From Planctomycetaceae bacterium (lineage in GTDB: Bacteria; Planctomycetota; Planctomycetia; Pirellulales; PALSA-1355), in assembly GCA_003153375.1 (NCBI GenBank), contig PLYM01000194.1, positions 84,879 through 135,964 of the forward strand: a stretch of 51,086 bases of DNA, given 5' to 3'. Made by a program: the position numbers and the translations under genes. Below, one piece after another: positions 26,117-34,954 of the stretch (position 1 is the stretch's first letter; every line of letters starts with the position of its first letter). The notes beneath the pieces are model-generated. The model was given only the letters and a program-made list of their open reading frames with translations, made no database searches and had not been told where the DNA came from.

Positions 26117-27742
26117 ATGCCCACACATGAAGTTCAAAATCAGGTTCCCCCGCTGGTGGACTACAATCTGTTCGCGACCGACCGAGTGTTGGGCGAGGCC
26201 CTCAGCCGTGAAGGGGGAGATTGGGTTGCCGACCAGGCCCATAAGTTGGGCGAAATCCTGGGACGCGAAGAGGTCATGCAGTGGGGATTTGACGCCAACA
26301 GCAACCCGCCGGTGCTACACACCCACGACGCGCGCGGCGAACGGATCGACGAGGTGCGATTTCATCCATCCTGGCATTCGCTGATGCGACTGTCGATCTC
26401 GTTCGGGCTGCACAGCCTACCGTGGAGTGAACCGCGGCCGGGGGCTCACGTCGCCCGGGGGGCCTTGTTCTTCCTCTCGGCCCAGAACGAAGGGGGACAT
26501 GGTTGTCCGATCTCGATGACCTACGCGGGCGTGCCGGCGCTCCGGCGCGAGGCGAAGGTGGCACGGGAGTGGGTGCCTCGGTTCACGACCCAAGAGTACG
26601 ACCAACGATTCATCCCGGCAGACCGGAAGACCGGCGCGCTGCTGGGCATGGCAATGACCGAGAAGCAAGGCGGCTCCGACGTGCGGGCCAACACCTCGCG
26701 GGCCATTCCGGCCGGTGCAAGCGGCTCGGGCGAGGAATATCGACTCACTGGCCACAAGTGGTTTTGCTCGGCGCCAATGTGCGACGCTTTTTTGATGCTG
26801 GCTCACGCTCCCGGCGGGCTGTCATGCTTTCTCGTGCCGCGTTGGAAGCCCGACGCTCGTCGCAACAACTTCTTTCTACAACGCCTGAAGAACAAGCTGG
26901 GAAACCGCTCGAACGCTTCGAGCGAAATCGAGTTCGAAAACGCCTTTGGCACTCTGATCGGCGACGAAGGCCGCGGGGTGCGAACGATCCTGGAGATGGT
27001 CAACCACACGCGGCTCGATTGTGCGCTCGGCTCGGCGGCGGCCATGCGGCAGGCCGTGGTGCAAGCTGCGCACCACACGCGTCACCGCGCTGCCTTTGGC
27101 CGCAAGCTGATCGATCAGCCATTGATGCGCAACGTGCTAGCAGATTTGTGCCTTGAGTCGGAAGCGGCCACGGTGTTGGCGATGCGTCTGGCCCGCAGCT
27201 ATGACCGAGACGACGAGCGCGAAGCCCGCTTCCGGCGCATTGCCACGGCGGTGGCAAAATACTGGGTCTGCAGACGGTCCGCCGCGTGCGTCGCCGAGGC
27301 GCTCGAGTGCCACGGCGGCAACGGATTCGTCGAAGACTCGATCATGCCACGGCTCTATCGCGAATCGCCCCTCAACTCGATTTGGGAAGGCTCGGGCAAC
27401 GTCATCTGTCTCGACGTGCTGCGCGCCATCGGCCACGAGCCCGGCACGATCGAGGCCCTGCTTGACGAGATTGACATGGGCCGCGGCGGCGACCTGCGGC
27501 TCGATAAGTTCGCCGAAGACTTGCGAGCCAACTGGAAGTCGTTGGCCAGCGAGCAACAGGCCCGGCGGCTGGTCGAGCGTCTGGCATTGGCCCTCCAAGG
27601 CTCCCTGGTCGTGCGGCACTCGCCCGCCGCGGTCGCCGACGCGTTTTGCCAGTCCCGACTGGCTGGTGATTGGGGACGGGTGTTCGGCACGCTGCCCTCC
27701 GGCGTCGATGTGTCGCCAATCATCGAGCGGGCCTGGCCCTAA
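26117..27742 (+). CDS. aidB: AidB-like acyl-CoA dehydrogenase family flavoprotein
   Basis: 541 residues from the ATG at 26117. It matches the AidB layout closely: RFHPSWHSLM near the N-terminus, GMAMTEKQGGSDVRANT in the flavin site, LTGHKWFCSAP, GGLSCFLVPRW, RLKNKLGNRSNASSEIEF, RLDCALGSAA and YRESPLNSIWEGSGNVICLD. In E. coli AidB is part of the adaptive response to DNA alkylation and can bind DNA; its catalytic role is unclear. A TATACT-like hexamer lies upstream near 26059. No ada or alk genes are in the window. Confidence 0.92.
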   Translation: MPTHEVQNQVPPLVDYNLFATDRVLGEALSREGGDWVADQAHKLGEILGREEVMQWGFDANSNPPVLHTHDARGERIDEVRFHPSWHSLMRLSISFGLHSLPWSEPRPGAHVARGALFFLSAQNEGGHGCPISMTYAGVPALRREAKVAREWVPRFTTQEYDQRFIPADRKTGALLGMAMTEKQGGSDVRANTSRAIPAGASGSGEEYRLTGHKWFCSAPMCDAFLMLAHAPGGLSCFLVPRWKPDARRNNFFLQRLKNKLGNRSNASSEIEFENAFGTLIGDEGRGVRTILEMVNHTRLDCALGSAAAMRQAVVQAAHHTRHRAAFGRKLIDQPLMRNVLADLCLESEAATVLAMRLARSYDRDDEREARFRRIATAVAKYWVCRRSAACVAEALECHGGNGFVEDSIMPRLYRESPLNSIWEGSGNVICLDVLRAIGHEPGTIEALLDEIDMGRGGDLRLDKFAEDLRANWKSLASEQQARRLVERLALALQGSLVVRHSPAAVADAFCQSRLAGDWGRVFGTLPSGVDVSPIIERAWP

Positions 27743-27868
27743 TGCGGCCGGCGACCGGAATTCTCGACAGTAACCGCTCCGCGGGCTAATCTGAGTACCC
27801 TTGCCGATCGCGCGGGCCATCTGGTATCGCCCCGCTCATCGACAGCCGCTTTCATCAGGAGCGCACTT

Positions 27869-29680
27869 GTGATTCGCTTGATTACTTTTTCGGCAGTTGG
27901 CACGGCCATGTTCACAGCCTTTGCGGCTTGGGCCGCCGAGCCACAGGATGACATCCGCGAACTGAAGCTACGCGATTGGCAGCCGCGGTCGATGTTGGTG
28001 ACCAAAGCCACCGCGGTCGACCGGCCCAAGTTTCCGGCGATCGACGTGCACAATCACTTGGGAACCGGTAAACAGACTCTTACGCCCGATCGGGTGGCTG
28101 GTTATCTGGCCGAGATGAATGAGGCCGGCGTGCGAACCGTGGTCAATCTCGATGGCTTGTGGGGTGACAAACTCAAGGAGACCTTGGCGGCCCTCGACGA
28201 ATCGCATCCCGGCCGTTTTCTCACCTTCGCACAGCTCAATTTCGACGGCATCGACAGCGATGACTGGAGCCAGCGTGAACGCGACCGGCTCGAGGAGAGT
28301 TTTCGAGCCGGTGCCAAGGGGCTGAAGTTCCATAAGTCGCTTGGGCTGACTATTCGCTATAAGAATGGCAACTTGATGCGCGTCGACGATCCCAAGCTCG
28401 AGGCGATTTGGGAGACGTGCGCCAAGCACCAGAGACCGGTAATGATCCACACGGCCGACCCGGCGGCATTCTTCACGCCGCTCGATCGATTCAACGAACG
28501 TTGGCACGAGTTGAACGAGCATCCTGCCTGGCTCTTCCATGGCAGCCGCTTTCCCGGGCGCGAGGAGTTGCTCGAGCAACTGGAACGAGTGGTCGCCGGG
28601 CACGCCAAAACCACATTCATTGGCGCTCATTTTGGCAACAACGTCGAGGATCTGGCCGCGGTCGGGCGGTGGTTGGATCGTTATCCGAATTTCGTGGTCG
28701 ACCTCGACGCCCGAATCTCGGAACTCGGCCGGCAGCCCTACACCGCGCGGCGATTCTTCATCAAGTACCAGGACCGCATCCTGTTCGGCACCGACACCAC
28801 GCCACGCCGCGAAGCCTTTCGCATCTATTACCGTTTCCTTGAGACCGACGACGAGTACTTCGATTGCCAGGCCAGCCATCATCTGCAAGGCTTCTGGATG
28901 ATTTATGGAATTGACCTGCCAACCGAGGTGCTGGCCAAGATCTATCACCAGAACGCCGAGCGGCTGCTGTACTCTGTAAATGCCCCGACGAAAGTGAGTG
29001 CCGACATGCCCGATACGACGAACCGGACGGCCGCCAAGGAATTGCACGTCAAACGGGTCGAAGATTTTTCCGTCACCGGCGACGGTTCGGCGAAAGCGTG
29101 GCAGCCAATCCCCTGGGAACCGTTGACTCGGCGTGGCAGCGAGGGCGCGGACTACAATGCGCGAGTCAAGGTCGTCTATTCCCAGACGGGGCTCTATGTC
29201 CTGATGAACGGCTCAGACAAAAAAGTCACGGCGACGATTACCGAGGACTTTGCCGATCTGTGGCACGAGGACGTGTTCGAGTTTTTTCTCTGGCCCGATG
29301 AGCGGCAGTCGATCTATTTTGAGTATGAGATCTCGCCCTTGGGCTACGAGCTGCCGATCCTGGTGCCGAACGTCGACCACAAATTTCTCGGTTGGCGGCC
29401 CTGGCACTACGAGGGGGACCGCAAGATTCAAAAAAGAGTGCGCGTCAACGGCGGCGAGCCGAAGAGCGGCGCCACGATCAGCGGCTGGACGGCCGAAGTG
29501 TACGTTCCCTACAAGCTGCTCGAGCCCCTTGCCAGCGTGCCGCCGAAGGCCGGATCGCACTGGCGAGCGAACTTCTATCGTGTCGACTACGACGACGCCA
29601 AGATGACGGAATGGGACTGGGCCCGCGTGGGACCGAGCTTTCACGAATTCGAGAAATTCGGCACGCTGGTCTTCGACTAA
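27869..29680 (+). CDS. Exported amidohydrolase joined to a CBM9-like domain
   Basis: 603 residues from GTG at 27869 with AGGAG upstream. A signal peptide (ending AAWAAEP) is followed by a TIM-barrel amidohydrolase-2 domain with an intact metal site: HNH in IDVHNHLG, His in PVMIHTADP, His in FIGAHFGN and Asp in ILFGTDTTP. From about residue 395 a second, beta-rich domain resembles carbohydrate-binding family 9 (LHVKRVEDFSVTGDGS; GLYVLMNGSD; DLWHEDVFEFFLWPDE; YFEYEISPLG; WRANFYRVD). The combination suggests hydrolysis or decarboxylation of a sugar- or glycan-linked substrate outside the cytoplasm. The substrate is unknown. Confidence 0.87.
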   Translation: MIRLITFSAVGTAMFTAFAAWAAEPQDDIRELKLRDWQPRSMLVTKATAVDRPKFPAIDVHNHLGTGKQTLTPDRVAGYLAEMNEAGVRTVVNLDGLWGDKLKETLAALDESHPGRFLTFAQLNFDGIDSDDWSQRERDRLEESFRAGAKGLKFHKSLGLTIRYKNGNLMRVDDPKLEAIWETCAKHQRPVMIHTADPAAFFTPLDRFNERWHELNEHPAWLFHGSRFPGREELLEQLERVVAGHAKTTFIGAHFGNNVEDLAAVGRWLDRYPNFVVDLDARISELGRQPYTARRFFIKYQDRILFGTDTTPRREAFRIYYRFLETDDEYFDCQASHHLQGFWMIYGIDLPTEVLAKIYHQNAERLLYSVNAPTKVSADMPDTTNRTAAKELHVKRVEDFSVTGDGSAKAWQPIPWEPLTRRGSEGADYNARVKVVYSQTGLYVLMNGSDKKVTATITEDFADLWHEDVFEFFLWPDERQSIYFEYEISPLGYELPILVPNVDHKFLGWRPWHYEGDRKIQKRVRVNGGEPKSGATISGWTAEVYVPYKLLEPLASVPPKAGSHWRANFYRVDYDDAKMTEWDWARVGPSFHEFEKFGTLVFD

Positions 29681-29729
29681 CCGACCGCAGCATTCACGCA
29701 GGCTGTCAAGCCGCCACGCGCTGCGGCCC

Positions 29730-30344
29730 TTAAAAAATCCCCGCGCCAAATCCGTCGCGCTTCGTGCCCTGTTGGTTCTGCATGTGATGGTTCGGACGAT
29801 GACTGGGCGGCTTGTGAGGGCTGCGCGGCTGTGGCTCGGCCGGCTGAACCTGTGTCTTCTCGCGCAAAGACGCGGGTGCTGGCGCGGGCTCGGACCGTCG
29901 GATTTGCGGCGCCGGGGCCACCGCGTCCTCGGGGTCATAGTCATCGTAGGTGGATTTATAGCCGGGCAGCTTGGAGCGGCTCAGCTCAGTCTGAAAATCG
30001 CGGATCACGCGCTCCTGGATCATCTCGCGGCAGAGCGAATTGATCGGATGCGCGATATCGGCATAGAGCTTGGCGCGCCCGTCCTCGTCTTTGACCAACC
30101 GGTCTTCCGACAATCGCCCGCCGCACTGGTTGCAATGGGCGGCGCGCAGGTGATTCTTGCAGCCGCACGCCGGGCAATGGGCCGTGAGCTTGCGGCTGGG
30201 CATGGCCACGAAAGGACCATTGACTCCGTCGATGATTTTCAGATCTCGGATCACGAAGCTGTTGTCGAAGGTGATCGAGCAGAAGGCCTGGAGTCGTTCA
30301 CTCGCCTCCTCCATGAGCTTGATGCGTACCTCGGTGATTTCCAC
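29730..30344 (-). CDS. spoVG: SpoVG-family protein with inserted zinc ribbon
   Basis: 204 residues from GTG at 30344, with AAGGAGAA about 7 nt upstream. The SpoVG core is split: [10 protein letters not shown] to [10 protein letters not shown] (1-52) and [20 protein letters not shown] (94-113). Between them lies a zinc-ribbon insert with CPAC (Cys57, Cys60) and CNQC (Cys71, Cys74). The C-terminal 75 residues are disordered, rich in Pro, Gln and His. In Firmicutes SpoVG is a nucleic-acid-binding regulator. It follows ispE by 23 nt, and ispE lies near spoVG in Bacillus too, so this order is conserved over a long distance. Confidence 0.9.
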   Translation of the reverse strand: MEITEVRIKLMEEASERLQAFCSITFDNSFVIRDLKIIDGVNGPFVAMPSRKLTAHCPACGCKNHLRAAHCNQCGGRLSEDRLVKDEDGRAKLYADIAHPINSLCREMIQERVIRDFQTELSRSKLPGYKSTYDDYDPEDAVAPAPQIRRSEPAPAPASLREKTQVQPAEPQPRSPHKPPSHRPNHHMQNQQGTKRDGFGAGIF

Positions 30345-30367
30345 GGCCGTTCTCCTTACGACTGGCG

Positions 30368-31273
30368 TTAGTTGCAGGTGCTGACGGCATAGACATGGCC
30401 TATGCCGCGAGCTCGCAAACGTCGCGCGACACGATCCGCGTGCCGCGCATGACGACAAATTCCGAAATAGCCTGTGCCGCTGCCACTCATCTGCGCCGCA
30501 AGGCAATCCTGGGCGGCCAGTTCCGCCCTTAAACGGGGAATCCAAGGCGATAATGTCACCGCCGCGCCTTCCAGGCGGTTATGGAGCAAGCCGGAAATGC
30601 CGCGCATGTCCCCCGCGCGCAAAGCACCAATCAATGGCTCGACCGATCGGGGCGGATCGGCGGGCACGCAGTGAGCATAGACTCGGGCGGTCGACAGCCC
30701 CTCGGGCGGGCGGACCAGCGCCAGATGCAGATTGCCCGTGCCACTGACGGGTTCGATGCGTTCGCCGCGACCGCGACAGACCGCGGCGCTCGAGCCGAGA
30801 AAGAACGGCACGTCGCTGCCCAATTCGCCGCCCAAGTCAGCCAAGGCCGCCCGCGGCCAGCCCAAGCTCCAGAGGGCATTGGCGGCCAGCAAGGCCGCGG
30901 CGGCGTCACTCGAAGCGCCTCCAAAACCCGCGGCCGAGGGAATGCGCTTGATGAGCGAAACGTGGATGCCCCGCGCCGTGCCTGCCCGCTCGCGCAGCAA
31001 GTGCAAAGCCCGCGTGACCAGATTGTCGTGTTCCGACGGCAAATCCCCTAGCGATTCCGCGGCGCCGTCGACCCCAGCAACCCAACGGCAATCGACGCGC
31101 ACCTGGCCGGAGTCGCTGGGTGACGCGATGAGTGTATCGAACAAGCTGATGGGCACCATCAGCGTTTCGATCTCATGGAAGCCATCGCTGCGCTTGGCAA
31201 GTGCCTCGAAGAAGAGGTTCACCTTGGCCGGTGCTTGCACCAGCACGCCCGCGGCTAGCCGGTGGACGTTCAT
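30368..31273 (-). CDS. ispE: 4-diphosphocytidyl-2-C-methyl-D-erythritol kinase
   Basis: 301 residues. GHMP kinase that phosphorylates CDP-ME in the non-mevalonate isoprenoid pathway. Seen: substrate-binding [20 protein letters not shown], the GHMP ATP loop as [15 protein letters not shown] (canonical P-x-G-G-G-L-G-G-G-S-S-D), LGSDVPFF, and the C-terminal [11 protein letters not shown]. Two Gly positions in the loop are replaced by Ala, a mild variant. The gene is first in a probable operon with spoVG. Confidence 0.95.
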   Translation of the reverse strand: MNVHRLAAGVLVQAPAKVNLFFEALAKRSDGFHEIETLMVPISLFDTLIASPSDSGQVRVDCRWVAGVDGAAESLGDLPSEHDNLVTRALHLLRERAGTARGIHVSLIKRIPSAAGFGGASSDAAAALLAANALWSLGWPRAALADLGGELGSDVPFFLGSSAAVCRGRGERIEPVSGTGNLHLALVRPPEGLSTARVYAHCVPADPPRSVEPLIGALRAGDMRGISGLLHNRLEGAAVTLSPWIPRLRAELAAQDCLAAQMSGSGTGYFGICRHARHADRVARRLRARGIGHVYAVSTCN

Positions 31274-31633
31274 GCTAAGCGTTCCCTGCTTGCGTGACTC
31301 TTTACCGTGCTATGTCTAGTTGCGCGATGAAAGTTAGAAGATGATTGGGATGAAAATGAGTCCGTAAGCGGCGCGAATAAATGAGAAAAAGCCCGCTGGC
31401 GACACTCTGATAAAACGCCTGGAATTGTAGCCCGGCCGAAAAGGGCGTCAATCTCGATAATGCCCGATTTCCGTAGTTTCCTTACTCAGCTTGCTCCGCC
31501 CACAGGCTACAGGCGCGAAGCTGGCGTGGTGTGGCAAGAAGCGTTAGTTGGGGGGCGCGTCTTGAGCACAAGCGTGTAGATGCAGGTCCGACCGCGCGCT
31601 GAATCGGCTTGTCAAAATCTGATCGATGCGAGA
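31274..31633. other. Intergenic region upstream of ispE
   Basis: 360 nt, more AT-rich than its surroundings. No gene, hairpin terminator or repeat was recognised. The ispE promoter should be in the left part, on the minus strand. Confidence 0.45.
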
Positions 31634-32980
31634 TTAATTCTCGCCCGCCGCGAGACTGGCACAGACCAGTTCTTCATCGTTGCGGGCGAAGACGTGGCGG
31701 CCGGCATACGCTGGATGCGACCAGCAGACACCGCCCCGCTGCGGCAGTTGAACGCGCGTCGGCTCGATCAATTTCGCGCGGCTGATCTCTTGATAGCCTT
31801 CGGGTGACAGTCGGGCGATCACCAACTCGCCACGCTCGTTGAACATCCACATACGGTCACCGTTGCGTACCATGTGAATCGTGCTCCAACGCGACTTGGG
31901 GGTCGGCTGCAGACTCTCCCAAACACGATCGCCGGTCTTGGCATCCAGGCAGCGGAACTCGCCGTAACTGTCGACACCATAGACATAATCGCCCTCAAGG
32001 TACGGCGTGCTGATAATGGAGTGCAGGCTATCGGTGTGCTGCTCGTCGCGTCCAATCCGGCGCCAAACGGAAGACACCTCCAAGCGGTCCTGCCGCACGT
32101 CGAGCATCAGCGAGCCGTCGTAGAAGCTGGTGAAGAACAGGCGATTCTTTTCCAGCACCGGCGTGGCAATGTTGATGACCATTTTGGCTGGCTTGAAAGG
32201 AAACTGCCAGAAGACCTGGCCCGTCGTGGCGTTCATGCCCACGACGCTTTCGCCTGTCCAGCAAACCATCACGCGCCGGCCCGCCTGCTCGATCATGATC
32301 GGCGACGAGTACGACGCGTTGTCGTCGAGCGCATGCCATTTTTCCTCACCCGTCTTTTTGTCAAAGGCCACGAGGCAGGCTCCTTCGCCGCCGATTTGCA
32401 CGATCACCAGTCCATTTTCCACCAGCGGCGACGCGGCAATGCCCCAAATCGGCATGCGAATCTTGTACTGCTCGTTGAGATCCTTGCTCCACAACACCTT
32501 GCCCGAGGCGGCTTCGAAGCAAAACAAGTGGCCCATCGAACCCAGCGAATAAGCCCGCCCGTCATCGATCGTCACGCTGGCCCGCGGTCCGGCCGTGTAT
32601 CCGACCTTGTCGTAGACGCAGTCGTAGCTGTGCGACCACTGTGGTTCGCCGGTTTTCCAATCGAAGCAGTGCACGCGCTCGACTTGCTTGGGCTCAACCA
32701 GTCGATCGGTCACATAGACCCGCCCGTCGGCAACCGTCGGCCCGCTGTAGCCGCTGGCGATCGGTTGTCGCCAGCGAATTTTCAATTCCTTGTCGGCACA
32801 TTTCTGCAGCAGGCCATCTTCGCTCCACACGCCGTCACGATTCGGCCCCCGCCATTGCGGCCAATCATCGGCCAGGGCCGTGCGCATCAGCAACAACAAC
32901 AAAGTCAGCACCGCGCGGGGCGCGCTTCGACCAGGGGCGATGAGCCATCGGCCGGCGGAAGAAGTCAGAACGACTTGCAT
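31634..32980 (-). CDS. Exported PQQ-type beta-propeller repeat protein (second copy)
   Basis: 448 residues. A signal peptide with the hydrophobic stretch AVLTLLLLLMRTALA is followed by DDWPQWRGPNRDGVWSEDGL and about seven propeller blades (for example HLFCFEAASGKVLWSKD, LVAFDKKTGEEKW, VVGMNATTGQVFWQFP, FRCLDAKTGDRVWES). It shares the W-P-Q-W-R-G start and blade pattern with the protein at 1428-2705 but differs in most positions, so it is a distant paralogue. It is probably periplasmic or surface-located. No catalytic site was identified. ilvE lies 73 nt upstream on the same strand. Confidence 0.88.
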   Translation of the reverse strand: MQVVLTSSAGRWLIAPGRSAPRAVLTLLLLLMRTALADDWPQWRGPNRDGVWSEDGLLQKCADKELKIRWRQPIASGYSGPTVADGRVYVTDRLVEPKQVERVHCFDWKTGEPQWSHSYDCVYDKVGYTAGPRASVTIDDGRAYSLGSMGHLFCFEAASGKVLWSKDLNEQYKIRMPIWGIAASPLVENGLVIVQIGGEGACLVAFDKKTGEEKWHALDDNASYSSPIMIEQAGRRVMVCWTGESVVGMNATTGQVFWQFPFKPAKMVINIATPVLEKNRLFFTSFYDGSLMLDVRQDRLEVSSVWRRIGRDEQHTDSLHSIISTPYLEGDYVYGVDSYGEFRCLDAKTGDRVWESLQPTPKSRWSTIHMVRNGDRMWMFNERGELVIARLSPEGYQEISRAKLIEPTRVQLPQRGGVCWSHPAYAGRHVFARNDEELVCASLAAGEN

Positions 32981-33053
32981 AGTTCTCTCCAGCTACAGAG
33001 ACCCAGAGACCGCTGCGTGAGCGCTCGCAGGTTGAGCGCCGACAGTCGACGCT

Positions 33054-33971
33054 TTAGCTGCGCGTGAGCTTGTGGAATCGCTCTTTCAGGTCGCACGTGA
33101 TCGGGCCCGGCGTGCCGGGGCCGATGCGGCGGCTGTCGACCTTGACGACGGCGATCACCTCGACCGCGGTGCCCGTCAAAAAGCACTCGTCGGCAATATA
33201 GACGTCGTGACGAGTGAGAGTTTGCTCGCGCACCTCGAGACCCGACTTCCGGGCCAATTCGATCACGGCGTCGCGCGTGATTCCTTCCAACACGCCGGCG
33301 TCAACCGGCGGCGTCAGCAGCACGCCGTCGCGCACCAGGAAAATGTTGTCGGCCGTACACTCGGACACTTCGCCCTTGTGATTGAGCATCAAGGCTTCCA
33401 TGCAACCCGCTTGCAGACACTCGATCTTGGCCAGAATGTTGTTCAGATAGTTGAGCGACTTGATGCGCGGGTTGAGCGCGGCCGGGTGATTGCGCATCGT
33501 GCCGGCGGTCACGATCTCGAGCCCCTGCCGATAGAGCTCCTCGGGATAGACGGCGATGTAGTCGGTGATGATGATCACCTGCGGATTGCTGGTGCGATTC
33601 GGATCGAGCCCCAGGCTGCCGGAGCCGCGGGTGACGATCAGCCGGATGTAGCCATCCTGCAAGCCGTTGGCGGCCAGCGTTTCGTTGATCGCGCGGGCGA
33701 CCTGCTCGCGCGACAGGGGAATCTCGAGCAGAATGGCCTTGGCCGAGTTCCACAGCCGCGTCAGGTGCTGCTCCAGCCGAAACACCTTGCCGCCGTAGCT
33801 GCGCAAACCCTCGAACACTCCATCGCCATAGAGCAGGCCGTGGTCGTAGACACTGATCTTGGCGTCTTCTTTTTCATAGAGCCGGCCGCTGATCCAGACC
33901 TTGAAGGCCTTGCTCTCGCGGGGCGTGGCGGACGATTCGCTGGCGCGTGCCGAAGACGATTGTACAGACAA
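33054..33971 (-). CDS. ilvE: Branched-chain amino acid aminotransferase
   Basis: 305 residues, PLP fold type IV. Transfers amino groups to branched 2-oxo acids in Ile, Leu and Val synthesis. Seen: VYDHGLLYGDGVFEGLRSYG, the PLP lysine Lys171 in RIKSLNYLNNI, GEVSECTADNIFLV, GITRDAVIELA, and TGTAVEVIAVVKVDSRRIG. The length and motifs fit IlvE; D-amino acid aminotransferase is the main alternative but lacks the EGLRSYGG form. An N-terminal Ser-rich extension of about 20 residues is unusual, and the start may lie further downstream. Confidence 0.9.
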   Translation of the reverse strand: MSVQSSSARASESSATPRESKAFKVWISGRLYEKEDAKISVYDHGLLYGDGVFEGLRSYGGKVFRLEQHLTRLWNSAKAILLEIPLSREQVARAINETLAANGLQDGYIRLIVTRGSGSLGLDPNRTSNPQVIIITDYIAVYPEELYRQGLEIVTAGTMRNHPAALNPRIKSLNYLNNILAKIECLQAGCMEALMLNHKGEVSECTADNIFLVRDGVLLTPPVDAGVLEGITRDAVIELARKSGLEVREQTLTRHDVYIADECFLTGTAVEVIAVVKVDSRRIGPGTPGPITCDLKERFHKLTRS

Positions 33972-34138
33972 GGCGACCTCCCCCTAGCGACCCATTCCGA
34001 ATGTCGCCCACCACGGACAAACGATTCGCCAAGCGGCCACGCGAGACATGACGTAACGACCGCGTATTACCTCGATTTTAGCCCCCGGCCACCCATTTGC
34101 AAGGCTCGCCCGGTCGGTTCGACGTCGGCCCCAATGGC

Positions 34139-34954
34139 CTAGGCAATCTCCATTTGACCCTGGGCCAGCCGAACCGTGCGATCGGCCTGCGCGGCGATGG
34201 CGCGATCGTGTGTCACCATGATCACGGTCAGCCGTTGCGATTCGTTCAGGCTGCGCAAGATTGTTAGGATCTCCTCGCCCGTGCGGGTATCCAGATTCCC
34301 GGTCGGCTCATCGGCCAAGAGCACTTCGGGGCCAGCAACGAGAGCCCGAGCGATGGCAGCGCGTTGCATCTCGCCCCCGGACAGCTCGCGCGGGCGATGC
34401 TTCAGGCGGTGCGAAAGTCCCACGCGATCCAGCAATTCCTTCGCACGTTCGAGATGCTCGCGGCGTCGGCGAAAATAACTCCATGCTCCCTCGGCGATCA
34501 ACAGTGGCGACAGCACGTTCTCCAAAGCGGTCAACTCGGGCAGCAGGTGATAGAACTGGAAGATCATTCCCAGTTCCTTGTTGCGCAACTGATCGCGGCG
34601 GCGGGCCGATACATTGTCAATGCGCTGGCCCTGAAAGCGTATCTCTCCCTGGTCGGGCACGTCCAGCGTACACAGCAGGTGCAACAGCGTGCTCTTGCCC
34701 GAACCGCTCTGGCCGATGATCGACACGAACTCGCCGCGACGCACTTCCAACTCAACTCCGCGCAAGACGGGAATCTCGACGCGGCCTTTGAAGTACCGCT
34801 TCCACAACCCTTGGGCCGCCATCTGGGGCGCTTCGGTTGCCTGGAAGGGCGCGCGGGGCGCCAAGGCCGCGCCGGGCTGCGGGTCGAATTTCACATGGGT
34901 CCGTGCGGCGTCGTGCGCGGCGGTGGGTGTCTTCACTAGCGGGGCGTTACTCAT
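34139..34954 (-). CDS. lolD: Lipoprotein-releasing ABC transporter ATPase (LolD-like)
   Basis: 271 residues. ABC ATPase: Walker A GQSGSGKS (81-88), FQFYHLLPELTALENV, signature LSGGEMQRAAIARAL, Walker B VLLADEPTGNLD and the H-loop MVTHD. This is the MacB/LolD subfamily, which powers transfer of lipoproteins or other substrates from the inner membrane. The start ATG at 34954 overlaps the upstream permease stop by 8 nt, supporting translational coupling. It gives a 45-residue Ala/Pro-rich N-terminal extension. An internal ATG at 34822 would give the standard length. Confidence 0.9.
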   Translation of the reverse strand: MSNAPLVKTPTAAHDAARTHVKFDPQPGAALAPRAPFQATEAPQMAAQGLWKRYFKGRVEIPVLRGVELEVRRGEFVSIIGQSGSGKSTLLHLLCTLDVPDQGEIRFQGQRIDNVSARRRDQLRNKELGMIFQFYHLLPELTALENVLSPLLIAEGAWSYFRRRREHLERAKELLDRVGLSHRLKHRPRELSGGEMQRAAIARALVAGPEVLLADEPTGNLDTRTGEEILTILRSLNESQRLTVIMVTHDRAIAAQADRTVRLAQGQMEIA

